This document shows positions 36,969 through 46,491 of a DNA stretch of 64,000 bases, one piece after another; position 1 is the first letter of the stretch, and every line of letters begins with the position of its first letter. This stretch comes from Mycobacterium sp. SVM_VP21. GTDB lineage: Bacteria; Actinomycetota; Actinomycetes; Mycobacteriales; Mycobacteriaceae. The translations under genes and the position numbers were made by a program. The stretch spans positions 2,666,001 through 2,730,000 of the forward strand of contig CP101406.1 in assembly GCA_024758765.1 (NCBI GenBank), read 5' to 3'. Under the pieces are notes generated by a model. That model searched no databases, was not told the DNA's origin, and saw nothing but the letters and a program-made list of their open reading frames with translations.

Positions 36969-37730
36969 TCAGCCGCTGAGGTTGCGGACCTTGTCCAGCA
37001 TCGCCCGAGCCAGGTCGGCGGCCGTGGTGTCGTCGGCGGGCGGAGCACCGGAGTGGCCCTCATCCTCGACAAACCAGAACACATCGACGTCGACGACGCA
37101 GTTCACCCGCGCCGCGAGCGCCCGCGAAACACGCAGTCCCGCTTCACCGTCCACACTGGTACGCACGGTGGCCACCAGTACCGCGTCCTGGTTGGCGACG
37201 TCAGTGACCTCGCCGCTGGCCTCGCTGTCGGACCCGCTGTCCCGCGTCACCACCACCCCATCGCAGCTGGCCCACTGCTGGGCGAACTTCTCGAAGAGCG
37301 CATCGGCGTCTGCGGCACTGTCCAGTGCGATCACCGCCTCGCCCACCCCGGTCAGCGGCGAGTCGTCGCTGGAGCTGTCCCAGAACTCATGGGCGGCGTC
37401 GCGCACCCGGGCGGCGCTGTAGACGCTACGTTGACCACCCACCGCTGCGCCGACGCAGTCTTGTGGCTCGGCCGACTCCCACGCGTCGGGTAGCTCGTCA
37501 AGGCCGCCGAACCGCGGCGGGATGGAGGGGTCGCTGCGAAAGGGCTGTCCGGTCAGCTTCGACAGCTCAGAGTCATCGAGCAACACCTGCCGGACCGCCA
37601 TCCCGGTCACAGGCGTGGGCGCCAATCCGGGTGCGGGCCGGACGGTTCCGGAGACCACCGTGGTGCACCCGCTGACCAGCAGCACGACCGCGACCGCGCC
37701 CGCCGCGATTGTGCCTGCCCGGTAGGCCAC
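36969..37730 (-). CDS. lppR: Lipoprotein LppR, sensor-domain type
   Basis: 253 residues. Signal peptide with lipobox VSGC (Cys near 22), then an extracytoplasmic PknH-C-like sensor domain with paired cysteines (EPQDCVGAA, WASCDGV, RVNCVVDVD). GTG 37730 shares one base with the lepA stop (TAGTG), so it is the downstream gene of lepA. Ligand unknown. Confidence 0.8.
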   Translation of the reverse strand: MAYRAGTIAAGAVAVVLLVSGCTTVVSGTVRPAPGLAPTPVTGMAVRQVLLDDSELSKLTGQPFRSDPSIPPRFGGLDELPDAWESAEPQDCVGAAVGGQRSVYSAARVRDAAHEFWDSSSDDSPLTGVGEAVIALDSAADADALFEKFAQQWASCDGVVVTRDSGSDSEASGEVTDVANQDAVLVATVRTSVDGEAGLRVSRALAARVNCVVDVDVFWFVEDEGHSGAPPADDTTAADLARAMLDKVRNLSG

Positions 37731-39733
37731 TACTTCTTGGCTCTTTCCCCGCCGGATCCGGCGCCGCCTCCGCTATCGGTGGACAGCGCCGCGACGAATG
37801 CCTCCTGCGGCACATCGACGCGGCCGATGGTCTTCATCCGCTTCTTGCCCTCTTTCTGCTTCTCCAGCAGCTTGCGCTTACGGGTGATGTCACCGCCGTA
37901 GCACTTGGACAAGACGTCCTTGCGGATCGCTCGGATGTTTTCGCGGGCAATGATTCTCGAGCCGATAGCGGCCTGCACCGGCACTTCGAACTGCTGGCGC
38001 GGGATCAGCTCCTTGAGCTTGGTGGTCATCTTGTTGCCGTAGGCCGAGGCCGAGTCTTTGTGGACGATCGCACTGAACGCGTCCACCGCCTCGCCCTGCA
38101 ACAGAATGTCGACCTTGACCAAGTCGGCCTCCTGCTCGCCGGCCTCCTCGTAGTCCAGGCTGGCGTAGCCGCGAGTGCGCGACTTCAGCGAGTCGAAGAA
38201 ATCAAAGATGATCTCGCCCAACGGCATCGTGTAGCGCAGCTCGACCCGCTCCGGTGAGAGGTAGTCCATTCCGCCGAGTTCTCCACGGCGAGACTGGCAC
38301 AGTTCCATGATGGTGCCGACGAACTCGCTCGGCGCGATCACGGTTGTCTTGACGACGGGCTCGAAGACGGTGCGGATCTTGCCTTCCGGCCAATCCGACG
38401 GGTTGGTGACGACGATCTCGCTGTTGTCCTCGGCGATCACCCGGTAGACAACGTTGGGCGAAGTGGAGATCAGGTCGAGGTTGAACTCGCGTTCCAGCCG
38501 CTCGCGGGTGATCTCCATGTGCAGCAGGCCCAGGAAGCCACACCGGAATCCGAAGCCCAGCGCCACTGATGTCTCGGGCTCGTAGGTCAGGGCAGCATCG
38601 TTGAGCTGCAGTTTGTCCAGCGCCTCGCGCAGGTTCGGATAGTCCGACCCGTCGACCGGGTACAGCCCGGAATAGACCATCGGCTTGGGCTCACGGTATC
38701 CGGTGAGCGCCTCGGTGGCCCCGCCCCGGGCGGTGGTGACGGTGTCGCCGACCTTCGATTGACGCACGTCCTTCACGCCGGTGATCAAGTAACCCACCTC
38801 GCCGACGCCAAGCCCCTTGGTGGCCTTGGGTTCCGGGGAGACGATGCCGACTTCGAGCAGCTCGTGGGTGGCGCCGGTGGACATCATCGCGATCTTCTCG
38901 CGCGGGGTGATCTTGCCGTCGACGACACGGACGTAGGTGACGACGCCGCGGTAGATGTCGTAGACGGAGTCGAAGATCATCGCCCGCGCAGGCGCGTCGG
39001 CGTCGCCGGTGGGAGCTGGCACCTGCTTGACCACTTCGTCGAGCAGCTCGGCCACGCCTTCACCGGTCTTGCCGGAGACTTTCAGCACGTCTTCGGGCTC
39101 GCACCCGATGATGTGGGCCAGTTCCGCGGCGTAACGTTCCGGATCGGCCGCGGGCAGGTCGATCTTGTTGAGCACCGGGATGATGGTCAGCTCCCGGTCC
39201 AGCGCCAGGTACAGGTTGGCCAGGGTCTGGGCTTCGATGCCCTGGGCGGCGTCGACCAGCAGAATCGCGCCCTCGCAGGCCTCCAGCGCGCGCGACACCT
39301 CGTAGGTGAAGTCGACGTGACCAGGCGTGTCGATCAGATGCAGCACGTAATCGCCGGCTGCGGCACCGTTCCGCGGGCCCGTCTCCGGGTCGTCCTTCAC
39401 GGTCCAGGGCAGCCGAACGTTCTGCGCCTTGATGGTGATGCCGCGTTCCCGCTCGATGTCCATTCGGTCCAGGTACTGGGCACGCATCGATCGGTCGTCG
39501 ACGACGCCGGTGAGCTGCAGCATCCGGTCGGCCAAGGTGGACTTGCCATGGTCGATGTGGGCGATGATGCAGAAGTTCCGTATCTGCGCCGGCGCGGTGA
39601 AGGTTTGGTCGGCGAAACTGCTGATGGGAATCTCCTGGTGAACGGGGGGCGGTCGTGCCTTCTGCCTAGTCAGGGTAGCGAGGCGCGGGCCGCAAGACGA
39701 AACGCCCGGCGACGCGCAAGGGCGTACCGGCAT
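37730..39733 (-). CDS. lepA: Elongation factor 4 (LepA)
   Basis: 667 residues. GTPase motifs [21 protein letters not shown] and NKIDLP, then domains II, III and V and the LepA-specific C-terminal domain with [21 protein letters not shown]. It back-translocates stalled ribosomes. The start is uncertain: homology begins at [12 protein letters not shown] (about residue 33); the first 30 residues are mycobacterium-like but variable, and ATG 39733 lies only 16 bases from the IS relic, so this N-terminus could have been altered by it. Confidence 0.92.
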   Translation of the reverse strand: MPVRPCASPGVSSCGPRLATLTRQKARPPPVHQEIPISSFADQTFTAPAQIRNFCIIAHIDHGKSTLADRMLQLTGVVDDRSMRAQYLDRMDIERERGITIKAQNVRLPWTVKDDPETGPRNGAAAGDYVLHLIDTPGHVDFTYEVSRALEACEGAILLVDAAQGIEAQTLANLYLALDRELTIIPVLNKIDLPAADPERYAAELAHIIGCEPEDVLKVSGKTGEGVAELLDEVVKQVPAPTGDADAPARAMIFDSVYDIYRGVVTYVRVVDGKITPREKIAMMSTGATHELLEVGIVSPEPKATKGLGVGEVGYLITGVKDVRQSKVGDTVTTARGGATEALTGYREPKPMVYSGLYPVDGSDYPNLREALDKLQLNDAALTYEPETSVALGFGFRCGFLGLLHMEITRERLEREFNLDLISTSPNVVYRVIAEDNSEIVVTNPSDWPEGKIRTVFEPVVKTTVIAPSEFVGTIMELCQSRRGELGGMDYLSPERVELRYTMPLGEIIFDFFDSLKSRTRGYASLDYEEAGEQEADLVKVDILLQGEAVDAFSAIVHKDSASAYGNKMTTKLKELIPRQQFEVPVQAAIGSRIIARENIRAIRKDVLSKCYGGDITRKRKLLEKQKEGKKRMKTIGRVDVPQEAFVAALSTDSGGGAGSGGERAKK

Positions 39734-39748
39734 CGCGGAGGGGTCAGG

Positions 39749-39843
39749 TCACCTGATCGCCGATCCTGACGGCGGCCTTTGTTGTCCCACGTGTAGTCAG
39801 CGGTGGGCGGTGCCGAAGACAGTCAGAGTTATTCGACACGCTT
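39749..39843. mobile_element. Solo right-end relic of the IS5-like element
   Basis: CACCTGATCGCCGATCCTGACGGC aligns with 16425-16448 of the full element, and GGGCGGTGCCGAAGAC through AGAGTTATTCGACACGCTT aligns with 17964-18002. The terminus is followed by TA. The transposase body and the other end are gone. In this copy the two flanks of the tnpB insertion are contiguous, so it preserves the pre-insertion structure. Confidence 0.85.
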
Positions 39844-39855
39844 TATGCTGCGAGC

Positions 39856-40482
39856 ATGGCTTCCCCGCGGAAGACCCCATGGGAATCGGTGCAGCGATTC
39901 GCGGAGAACCTGGTGTTCAACGAAGCTCCACGGTTCATCCGCCAACTCGAGCAGGCACCGCAGGTACAGCAGCGCATCCAGCGCGGCATCGAGCAGGGCA
40001 TCAAGATCGGTCTGGAGATGCTCAGCGGCGCGACATCGGAGCCGGCTACGGAGATCGCCGCCGGCCGTCCCGTGACCGACAGCAGTGTCCCCACCGCGCA
40101 CCGGGCACGCCGGCTCGTCTACGCCCCCGATCTCAACGGTCGCGCCGACCCGGGCGAGATCGTCTGGACCTGGGTGGCCTACGAGGACATTGCGGGCCAG
40201 GGGCCCAAACAAGGAGAGGACCGACCGGTGTTGGTCGTCGGCCGCGACCGCAACATGCTGTTGGGCCTGATGCTGTCCAGCAGGCAAAGGCACGCCGAGG
40301 ACACGAACTGGGTCGGCATCGGTGCGGGCAGCTGGGATGACGCTCACCGGATCAGCTGGGTGCGACTCGACCGGGTGCTCGACGTTCCCGAGGAGTCGAT
40401 CCGGCGCGAAGGCGCAATCCTGGAGCGCTCGGTGTTCGAGGTGGTGGCCGCCCGGCTGCGCCGCGACTACGCGTGGAGCTGA
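39856..40482 (+). CDS. PemK/MazF-like domain protein (Rv2405-type)
   Basis: 208 residues. The N-terminal 75 residues are charged and helical; the C-terminal part (from DPGEIVWTWVAYED through DRPVLVVGRDRN to EGAILERSVFEVV) matches the beta-barrel of PemK/MazF toxins. No antitoxin gene is adjacent. Conserved position in mycobacteria suggests a chromosomal, possibly non-toxic, nuclease-fold protein. It starts 12 bases after the IS relic, which may now supply or disrupt its promoter. Confidence 0.65.
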   Translation: MASPRKTPWESVQRFAENLVFNEAPRFIRQLEQAPQVQQRIQRGIEQGIKIGLEMLSGATSEPATEIAAGRPVTDSSVPTAHRARRLVYAPDLNGRADPGEIVWTWVAYEDIAGQGPKQGEDRPVLVVGRDRNMLLGLMLSSRQRHAEDTNWVGIGAGSWDDAHRISWVRLDRVLDVPEESIRREGAILERSVFEVVAARLRRDYAWS

Positions 40483-40494
40483 CGCTGCGACCGG

Positions 40495-40923
40495 CTAGCC
40501 CTGGGCGATGTAGTCGCGCAGTTGCTCGTGTTCGGCCTGCAGCTCTTCCATCCGGGACTTGACGATGTCGCCGATGCTGACGATCCCGGCCAGTCGGCCG
40601 TTTTCCAGCACCGGTATGTGACGCGCGCGGTGCTCGGTCATCAACATGCTGATGTCGTCGGCGGAGTCGGTCTTGGCGCAGGTTGCCACCAGGCGGGTCA
40701 TGATGGCCGACACCGGCCGAGCCAGCAGACTGGCGCCGTGGACGTGCAGCTGGCGTACCACGTCACGCTCGGAGGCCACCCCCTCTAGGCCCTCACGTCC
40801 GATCACCACCATGGCGCCGATGTTGTGCTCGGCTAAGCCCGCCAGCAACTCCATGACCGTGGCATCCGGATGGATGGTCACCACCGCCGCACCCTTGTTC
40901 CGCAATACATCCGCGATCCGCAT
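40495..40923 (-). CDS. Two-CBS-domain protein
   Basis: 142 residues made of a CBS pair (about 8-60 and 72-125; GREGLEGVASERDVVR and ENGRLAGIVSIGDIVKSR) with a short helical tail. CBS pairs bind adenosine nucleotides and regulate partner proteins. Convergent with the PemK-like gene. No partner domain is fused. Confidence 0.85.
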   Translation of the reverse strand: MRIADVLRNKGAAVVTIHPDATVMELLAGLAEHNIGAMVVIGREGLEGVASERDVVRQLHVHGASLLARPVSAIMTRLVATCAKTDSADDISMLMTEHRARHIPVLENGRLAGIVSIGDIVKSRMEELQAEHEQLRDYIAQG

Positions 40924-41049
40924 TGAAGCCTCCCGCCGCAGTGAGCTGCCTCACACCAGGCTAGGCCATTTCGCCCGGTCGGGGGTGGCGATAACGAAAC
41001 TCGGCCGATCACATGGCGCGCGGCCGACATCTGTGGCATATCTGTCGTC

Positions 41050-41907
41050 ATGACGATCGAGATCACCCTGCTGGGCACTGGAAGCCCGATCCCCGACCCG
41101 AACCGCGCCGGACCGTCGACCCTGATCCGGGCTGGAGGCCAGCAACTGCTGGTCGACTGCGGGCGGGGGGTGCTGCAGCGTCTGGCAGCGGCGGGTTGCT
41201 CGGCCAGCACCCTGTCGGCGCTGCTGCTCACCCACCTGCACAGCGACCACATCGCCGACTTGGGCGATCTGCTGATCACCCGATGGGTCACCACCTTTAC
41301 TCCCGACGCCCCGCCGCTGCCGATCATCGGCCCACCGGGCACCGCGGAGGTGGTGGAGGCGACGTTGCGCGCCTTCGGCCACGACATCGGCTACCGCATT
41401 GCCCACCACGACGATCTGACCGCCCCTCCCCCCGTCGACGTGCAGGAATACACCACCGGCCAGGTCTGGGACCGCGACCGGGTGCGCATCACTGTGGCGC
41501 CCACTGACCACCGGCCGGTGACACCGACCATCGGATTCCGGATCGAGCACTCGGATGACGATGGGACCGCCTCGGTGGTGATGGCCGGCGACACCGTGCC
41601 CTGTGACAGCCTCGACGAGCTGGCGGCCGGAGCCGGTGCGTTGGTGCACACCGTCATCCGCAGCGACCTCATCGAGTTGCTGCCCCAGCAGCGCATCCGC
41701 GATATCTGCGACTACCACTCCTCGGTGGCCCAGGCTGCCGCGACCGCCAAGCGGGCTGGGGCGGGCATTCTGGTGCTGACCCACTATGTGCCCGCTATCG
41801 CGCCCGGGCAGGAAGAGCAGTGGCGGGCGTTGGCCGCCGCGGAGTTCGATGGGCCGATCGAACTCGGCGACGACCTGCATCGAGTCGAGGTGACCGCCCG
41901 CAGCTGA
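41050..41907 (+). CDS. rnz: Ribonuclease Z-type metallo-beta-lactamase-fold hydrolase
   Basis: 285 residues. The zinc motif HLHSDH is in [14 protein letters not shown], with further ligands Asp in VMAGDTVP and His in LTHYVP. RNase Z cuts the 3' trailer of tRNA precursors. N-terminal [19 protein letters not shown] is typical. The flexible arm seen in some members is short here. In M. tuberculosis several genes lie between this and rpsT; here rpsT follows after 100 bases. Confidence 0.85.
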   Translation: MTIEITLLGTGSPIPDPNRAGPSTLIRAGGQQLLVDCGRGVLQRLAAAGCSASTLSALLLTHLHSDHIADLGDLLITRWVTTFTPDAPPLPIIGPPGTAEVVEATLRAFGHDIGYRIAHHDDLTAPPPVDVQEYTTGQVWDRDRVRITVAPTDHRPVTPTIGFRIEHSDDDGTASVVMAGDTVPCDSLDELAAGAGALVHTVIRSDLIELLPQQRIRDICDYHSSVAQAAATAKRAGAGILVLTHYVPAIAPGQEEQWRALAAAEFDGPIELGDDLHRVEVTARS

Positions 41908-41955
41908 GGCGAGTTGGGGAGTTGCCGAGCCAGCTGGTACCCTGAACAGCTGTTG

Positions 41956-41970
41956 CTCCCGTCTCGGGAG
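41956..41970 (+). promoter_or_regulatory. Small hairpin in the rpsT leader
   Basis: CTCCC-GTCTC-GGGAG in the 5' leader, downstream of a -10-like TACCCT at 41938-41943. It could be part of S20 autoregulation; weak evidence. Confidence 0.3.
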
Positions 41971-42007
41971 GCAAACCCAACTCAAGCTTTTGCGAAGGAA
42001 ATACTCC

Positions 42008-42268
42008 GTGGCCAACATCAAGTCGCAGGTGAAGCGCAACCGGACCAACGAGCAAGCCCGGCTGCGCAACCAGTCGGTGAAGTCGGCGGTCCGCACCGCG
42101 ATCCGTGCCTTCCGCGAGGCCGCCGCAGCCGGCGACAAGGACAAGGCCGGCGTGCTGCTGGTCTCGACCAGCCGCAAGCTGGACAAGGCCGCCAGCAAGG
42201 GCGTCATCCACAAGAACCAGGCCGCCAACAAGAAGTCGGCACTGGCGAAGGCGCTCAACCAGCTCTGA
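42008..42268 (+). CDS. rpsT: 30S ribosomal protein S20
   Basis: 86 residues, Lys/Arg/Ala-rich helical bundle: [20 protein letters not shown] at the N-terminus and [17 protein letters not shown] at the C-terminus. Binds 16S rRNA. GTG 42008 with GAAGGAA upstream gives the standard length. A strong terminator follows within 25 bases. Confidence 0.97.
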   Translation: MANIKSQVKRNRTNEQARLRNQSVKSAVRTAIRAFREAAAAGDKDKAGVLLVSTSRKLDKAASKGVIHKNQAANKKSALAKALNQL

Positions 42269-42291
42269 CCTAGCGGATTGCCCGCAAGCGC

Positions 42292-42322
42292 AGGCCCCTG
42301 ATTCCACCGGGAACAGGGGCCT
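42292..42322. terminator. Terminator between rpsT and holA
   Basis: AGGCCCCTG, a 13-base loop, CAGGGGCCT; nine-base perfect stem between convergent rpsT and holA. T-run is weak (TTCGTGTTG), as usual in mycobacteria. Confidence 0.8.
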
Positions 42323-42336
42323 TCGTGTTGCCTGGA

Positions 42337-43299
42337 TCAGCGGTCGGCCAACTCGGCGACCCCGCGGACCGCAGCCTCCAATGCGTAGTCGGCGTCGGCA
42401 GCGGCGCCTTTGACATCAGCGTTGAGGGCGGCCACCAGCCGCACCGCGGCCGCCATCGTCCCCGGCGACCAAAACCGGGCCTGCTTCTGCGCCTTCTGCA
42501 CCCGCCAGGGCGGCATGCCCAATTCGCCGGCCAACCGGTAAGGATCACCGGATTTGGACCGCACCCGGGCAATGGTGTGAATCGCCTCAGCCAGGGCGTC
42601 GGCCAGCACCACGTGCGGTTCGCCACGAATCATCGCCCAGCGCAGCGCCTCGGTGGCACCGGCAACGTCGCCGACGACCGCCCGATCGGCGACGTCGAAC
42701 CCTTTCACCTCGGCTTTGCCGCTGTGATAGCGGCGCACCGCGATAGCGTCAACATGCCCACCGGTATCGGCAACCAGCTGCGAACACGCCGACGCCAGTT
42801 CCCGGATATCGGAGCCCACCGCATCGAGCAATGCCGTCACAGTGTCGTCGTCGACCCGGACCTTGAGGCCGCGGAACTCGGCGCGAACAAAGTCGGAGCG
42901 TTCTGAGGCCTTGGTGATTCGGGCGCAGGCGTGCACTTCGGCGCCGAGTTCCCGCAGCTTCCCCGCCAGCGCCTTGGCCCGCCCCGCACCGGAGTGCACC
43001 ACCACCAGCACGGTGCCCAGCGGAATATCAGCGGCCGTCGCTTCGATCAGCGTCACGGCGTCCTTGCCGGCTTCGGCGGCAGCCTCGAGCACCACCACCC
43101 GTTCGTCGGCGAACAGCGACGGGCTCAACAGCTCCGCGAGTTCACCCGCCGCCACCTCACCGGCGCGCAACCGGTCCACCGGGATATCGGTGCTGCCGGC
43201 CTGCGCCCGCACCCCGGCAAGCACCTGACCTACGGCCCGTTCGACCAGCAGCTCCTCGTCCCCGAGGATCAGGTGCAGTGGCGAAACCGGTTGGCTCAC
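42337..43299 (-). CDS. holA: DNA polymerase III delta subunit HolA
   Basis: 320 residues, clamp-loader delta. N-terminal AAA-like domain begins [16 protein letters not shown] without a functional Walker A, as expected; C-terminal collar domain ([22 protein letters not shown]). Opens the beta clamp. GTG start. Follows comEA-comEC in the same direction, 12 bases after comEC. Confidence 0.92.
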   Translation of the reverse strand: MSQPVSPLHLILGDEELLVERAVGQVLAGVRAQAGSTDIPVDRLRAGEVAAGELAELLSPSLFADERVVVLEAAAEAGKDAVTLIEATAADIPLGTVLVVVHSGAGRAKALAGKLRELGAEVHACARITKASERSDFVRAEFRGLKVRVDDDTVTALLDAVGSDIRELASACSQLVADTGGHVDAIAVRRYHSGKAEVKGFDVADRAVVGDVAGATEALRWAMIRGEPHVVLADALAEAIHTIARVRSKSGDPYRLAGELGMPPWRVQKAQKQARFWSPGTMAAAVRLVAALNADVKGAAADADYALEAAVRGVAELADR

Positions 43300-43311
43300 C
43301 CGCCAATCGTG

Positions 43312-44874
43312 TCACGCTGCGCCGACACCCGCCCAGCCGGTCAACACCTGCGCGGCCGACCACGCCAGCAGGCATAGCCCGACCGCGGCCAGCACCCGGC
43401 GACACCACCACCATCGCCAACAAATCACCACCAGGACTGCGGCGGCGCCCACCCCGACGACTCCCATGGCGCCGTCCGGCACCGGCACGGTGGCGGACGG
43501 GAGGCGGCCAGCCCAGCGCGCGACGTGGCACACCCACCACAACTCCGGCCCGGTGAAACGGATCAATAAATAGGCGCCTGCCGGCCACCACCCGCACAGC
43601 GCCGCCGCCGCGCTGCCCAGCACGGTGATCGGCGCGACCAGCGCCGCCACCGCCAGGTTGGCCACCGTACTGACCAAGCTGAGCCGCCCGGAGATGCCAG
43701 CGATCAATGGCGCGGTGACCAGGTTGGCCGCCCACGCCACGCAGACCGCGGCGGCCAGCGGTCGAGGCCACCCATGTGCCTCCAGCCGGGCCGTCCAGAC
43801 CGGCGCAATAACAACCAGCGCCGCAGTGGCCACCACCGACAGCGCGAACCCGACGTCGACCGCCAGGTGCGGGGCCAACGCCAGGAGCACCAGCACACTG
43901 GCCGCCAGACTCGGCACCGCCTGACGGCTGCGCGCCGAGAGCACGCCCAACAGCGCGATGGCCCCCATCACCGCCGCCCGCAGCACACTGGCCGTGGGCT
44001 GCACGACGACGACGAACGCGACCAGGGCACCCCCGGCCAGCACTACGGCAGCCCGCGGCCCGACCAACCGCGCCGAAAACAGCACCGCACCGCAGACGAT
44101 CGTCACGTTGGCCCCGGAGACCGCCATCAGATGGGTCAGCCCCGCGGCCCGAAAGTCTCGGCCGGTCGCGGCAGTGATCGTCGAGGTGTCACCGAGCACC
44201 AATGCAGGCAGCATCCGGGCCTGCTCGTCCGGCAGCACTCGCATGGCGGCGGTCGCGAACCGGGCCCGAACCCGATGTGCTGCCCGCGCGACGGGTCCGG
44301 GCTGCCCGCGCGCCGGAGCACCGCTGGCGGTGAGCACCGCCACCGACAGATCCCGCCGGGCCGGGCGGGCGACCTTGGCGCGGAACGCCATCGACTGGCC
44401 GACCATCACCTCGTCGAATTCGACGCCGGAGGCGAATACCAGCACCCGGCCCGAGGCGACGACGTCGTCGAGGCGCTGCAGAGTGGCTCGGAACATCACC
44501 CGCCGGGCGCCGGCGGGCAGTGGGCTCTCACTCGGGGTGACCGTCACCGCCGCGGTCGTGCCGCACAGCGCGGCGATCGGGTGGTGCTCGACGGAGGCGG
44601 TACGCAGCGCAACAGCCCATCCGAAGCCCGCCCCCGCCATCGATGCGGCGGCAACCGCCGCACTCACCAGCCGCCAGCCGGGACGCCGCCGCCGACCGGC
44701 GTACCAGCACAGCACGCAGGCAGCCACAGTCAGTAGGGCACACAGCATCGCCAGCAGGCTGCCGATCTGCCACTGAATGCCGGCCGCGGTGACCATCCAG
44801 GCCGTCACCGCCGCCGGCACCAGCCGAACGTCGAGGCGAGTCGCCGGCGCCGGTTGGGCCGCTGGCGATGTCAC
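43312..44874 (-). CDS. comEC: ComEC/Rec2-family membrane protein (competence domain)
   Basis: 520 residues, about ten hydrophobic helices and the competence core LPALVLGDTSTI, GLTHLMAVSGANVTIV. The C-terminal metallo-beta-lactamase domain found in many ComEC proteins is absent, as in mycobacteria generally. The family forms the channel for single-stranded DNA entry. Follows comEA by two bases. Confidence 0.9.
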   Translation of the reverse strand: MTSPAAQPAPATRLDVRLVPAAVTAWMVTAAGIQWQIGSLLAMLCALLTVAACVLCWYAGRRRRPGWRLVSAAVAAASMAGAGFGWAVALRTASVEHHPIAALCGTTAAVTVTPSESPLPAGARRVMFRATLQRLDDVVASGRVLVFASGVEFDEVMVGQSMAFRAKVARPARRDLSVAVLTASGAPARGQPGPVARAAHRVRARFATAAMRVLPDEQARMLPALVLGDTSTITAATGRDFRAAGLTHLMAVSGANVTIVCGAVLFSARLVGPRAAVVLAGGALVAFVVVVQPTASVLRAAVMGAIALLGVLSARSRQAVPSLAASVLVLLALAPHLAVDVGFALSVVATAALVVIAPVWTARLEAHGWPRPLAAAVCVAWAANLVTAPLIAGISGRLSLVSTVANLAVAALVAPITVLGSAAAALCGWWPAGAYLLIRFTGPELWWVCHVARWAGRLPSATVPVPDGAMGVVGVGAAAVLVVICWRWWWCRRVLAAVGLCLLAWSAAQVLTGWAGVGAA

Positions 44875-44876
44875 GG

Positions 44877-45728
44877 TCAGATACGAACCAGGGCACGCAG
44901 CTTCTCCAGACGCGCCGGGCCTATTCCGTCGACGTCTCCGAGTTGATCGACGCGGGTGAACTTCCCGTGGCTGTCGCGCCAGGCCACGATCGCGGCCGCG
45001 GTCACCGGCCCCACCCCGGGCAGGGCGTCGAGCTGCTCGACTGTCGCGGTGTTGAGGTTCACCGGCTCGTTCGGTTCATGTTTGGGCTCTGGGCCGGTTG
45101 GGGCAACGCTGGTGCGGGGTGCCTCCGGCACCGGTGAGACGGCACCCACCGAACTTCCCAGCACCGGCAGCCCCGCCGGCGGCGCCAGACCGACCACGAT
45201 CTGTTCGCCATCGACTAAGGGCCGGGCCAGATTCAGCCCGACCGTATCCGCACCGTCGAGGGCCCCGCCGGCCGCGGTCAGCGCATCGGCGATCCGGGAG
45301 CCGGGCGACAACGTCGCCAAACCCGGCCTATGCACCAGGCCGACCACGCTGACCACGACCTGCTCGGCCGGGGGCGCCGCAGAGCCGGCGGCCGATTCGT
45401 CGGTGCGCGGACTGGCTGTCGAAACCATCTCCACCGGTGGCAGTTTCGCGCTCAGCACCGGGGCAGGCTGATCACGCAGCACGGTGAACACCGTGATGAG
45501 AACCGCCACCGCAGCGATCACCGCCAAGGCGATGGCACCGGCTTTGCCCGGGTCGGCACGCACTTTGGCGAGCCAGCCCGCGTCGACTGCGCCGTCCGGA
45601 AGCCAATGCGGCAGCAATGAATTCGGGTCATCCTCGTCGTCGGCCTCGGAGGTGCGCTCGCCACGGTCGGGTTCCGGGAGCAGGCCGAGTCGACGCTGCA
45701 GCCGCTCGCCGGGGGGTTCTGGTGCCAT
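44877..45728 (-). CDS. comEA: ComEA-like DNA-binding protein with SLBB and helix-hairpin-helix domains
   Basis: 283 residues. Cytoplasmic N-terminus, one transmembrane helix (about 62-82), SLBB domain (VVSVVGLVHRPGLATLSPGSRIADAL), then tandem HhH motifs (LDALPGVGPVTAAAIVAWR and VDGIGPARLEKLRALV). Would bind incoming double-stranded DNA at the cell surface. First gene of comEA-comEC-holA. Competence itself is not established for most mycobacteria. Confidence 0.9.
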   Translation of the reverse strand: MAPEPPGERLQRRLGLLPEPDRGERTSEADDEDDPNSLLPHWLPDGAVDAGWLAKVRADPGKAGAIALAVIAAVAVLITVFTVLRDQPAPVLSAKLPPVEMVSTASPRTDESAAGSAAPPAEQVVVSVVGLVHRPGLATLSPGSRIADALTAAGGALDGADTVGLNLARPLVDGEQIVVGLAPPAGLPVLGSSVGAVSPVPEAPRTSVAPTGPEPKHEPNEPVNLNTATVEQLDALPGVGPVTAAAIVAWRDSHGKFTRVDQLGDVDGIGPARLEKLRALVRI

Positions 45729-45845
45729 ACGCCGACGGTAGGTGCCGACACCGTCAGTCCGGCTCGCTCAGCGCACGATCCAGGCTGGCCTGTGAATCAA
45801 ACCCGGACTGTGCGCAACCAGCTGCGGCGCTAGCCGTCGCCGCGG

Positions 45846-46382
45846 CTACGGGTTCAGCCACTCCCCCACGTCGTGCGAGATACCCGACGACGGCGCATAG
45901 CGGACCTTCGCCGCTGTGACCCCGGTCGGCAACGCGAAGACGACGCAGCCGCTGTTCGACGACCCGGCGGGGATCAGGAACCAGCCGTAGGCGAAGTCCT
46001 TGCATTCGTTCACAGTGGCGAAATCGGCCGGGTAGTTCTGGTCGTCGGAACCCACCACCGTGACATCGCTGTTGCTGTTGCCGACGATGGTCGTGGTTCC
46101 GGCGTTCTCGATCCGCAGCTTGGTCGCAAGGTAGGTCTTGCCCGCGGTGCCCCAGCCGTTCGGGACGGTCGCCGGTGCAATGACCTCCGTCAACGTCACG
46201 GCGATCTTCTGCCCGCCAATGCGCATCAGGTCGAGCGTCTGGCCGATGTGCGCGGCTGGTCGCGGGGCCGGTGTTTGCCGGGCCCCGGGCGATGAGTCCG
46301 ACTTGGCCTTCTCCGCGGTCTCCGCCGAGCACGACACGAGCGACAAGACCAGGACACAGAGCGCGACGACCCACCGTCTCAT
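45846..46382 (-). CDS. Exported lipoprotein, DUF4352-like
   Basis: 178 residues from ATG 46382. Signal peptide MRRWVVALCVLVLSLVSC with lipobox LVSC, a short Ser/Pro linker, then an immunoglobulin-like beta domain (GQTLDLMRIGGQKIAVTLTEV, YLATKLRIENAGTTTI, FLIPAGSSNSGCVVFALP) with two Cys likely disulfide-bonded. This fits the DUF4352 type of extracytoplasmic lipoproteins. Function unknown. Divergent from the acyl-CoA dehydrogenase pair. Confidence 0.75.
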   Translation of the reverse strand: MRRWVVALCVLVLSLVSCSAETAEKAKSDSSPGARQTPAPRPAAHIGQTLDLMRIGGQKIAVTLTEVIAPATVPNGWGTAGKTYLATKLRIENAGTTTIVGNSNSDVTVVGSDDQNYPADFATVNECKDFAYGWFLIPAGSSNSGCVVFALPTGVTAAKVRYAPSSGISHDVGEWLNP

Positions 46383-46491
46383 GAGGTCCAGCCTACAAAA
46401 ACGCACGGCAAGCCCTCCCCCGAATGGCCGCAGAAGTGACGATTAGGGTGCATACCAACCGTGAGTTCACCCAACCAACCGGGAGGTCGAC

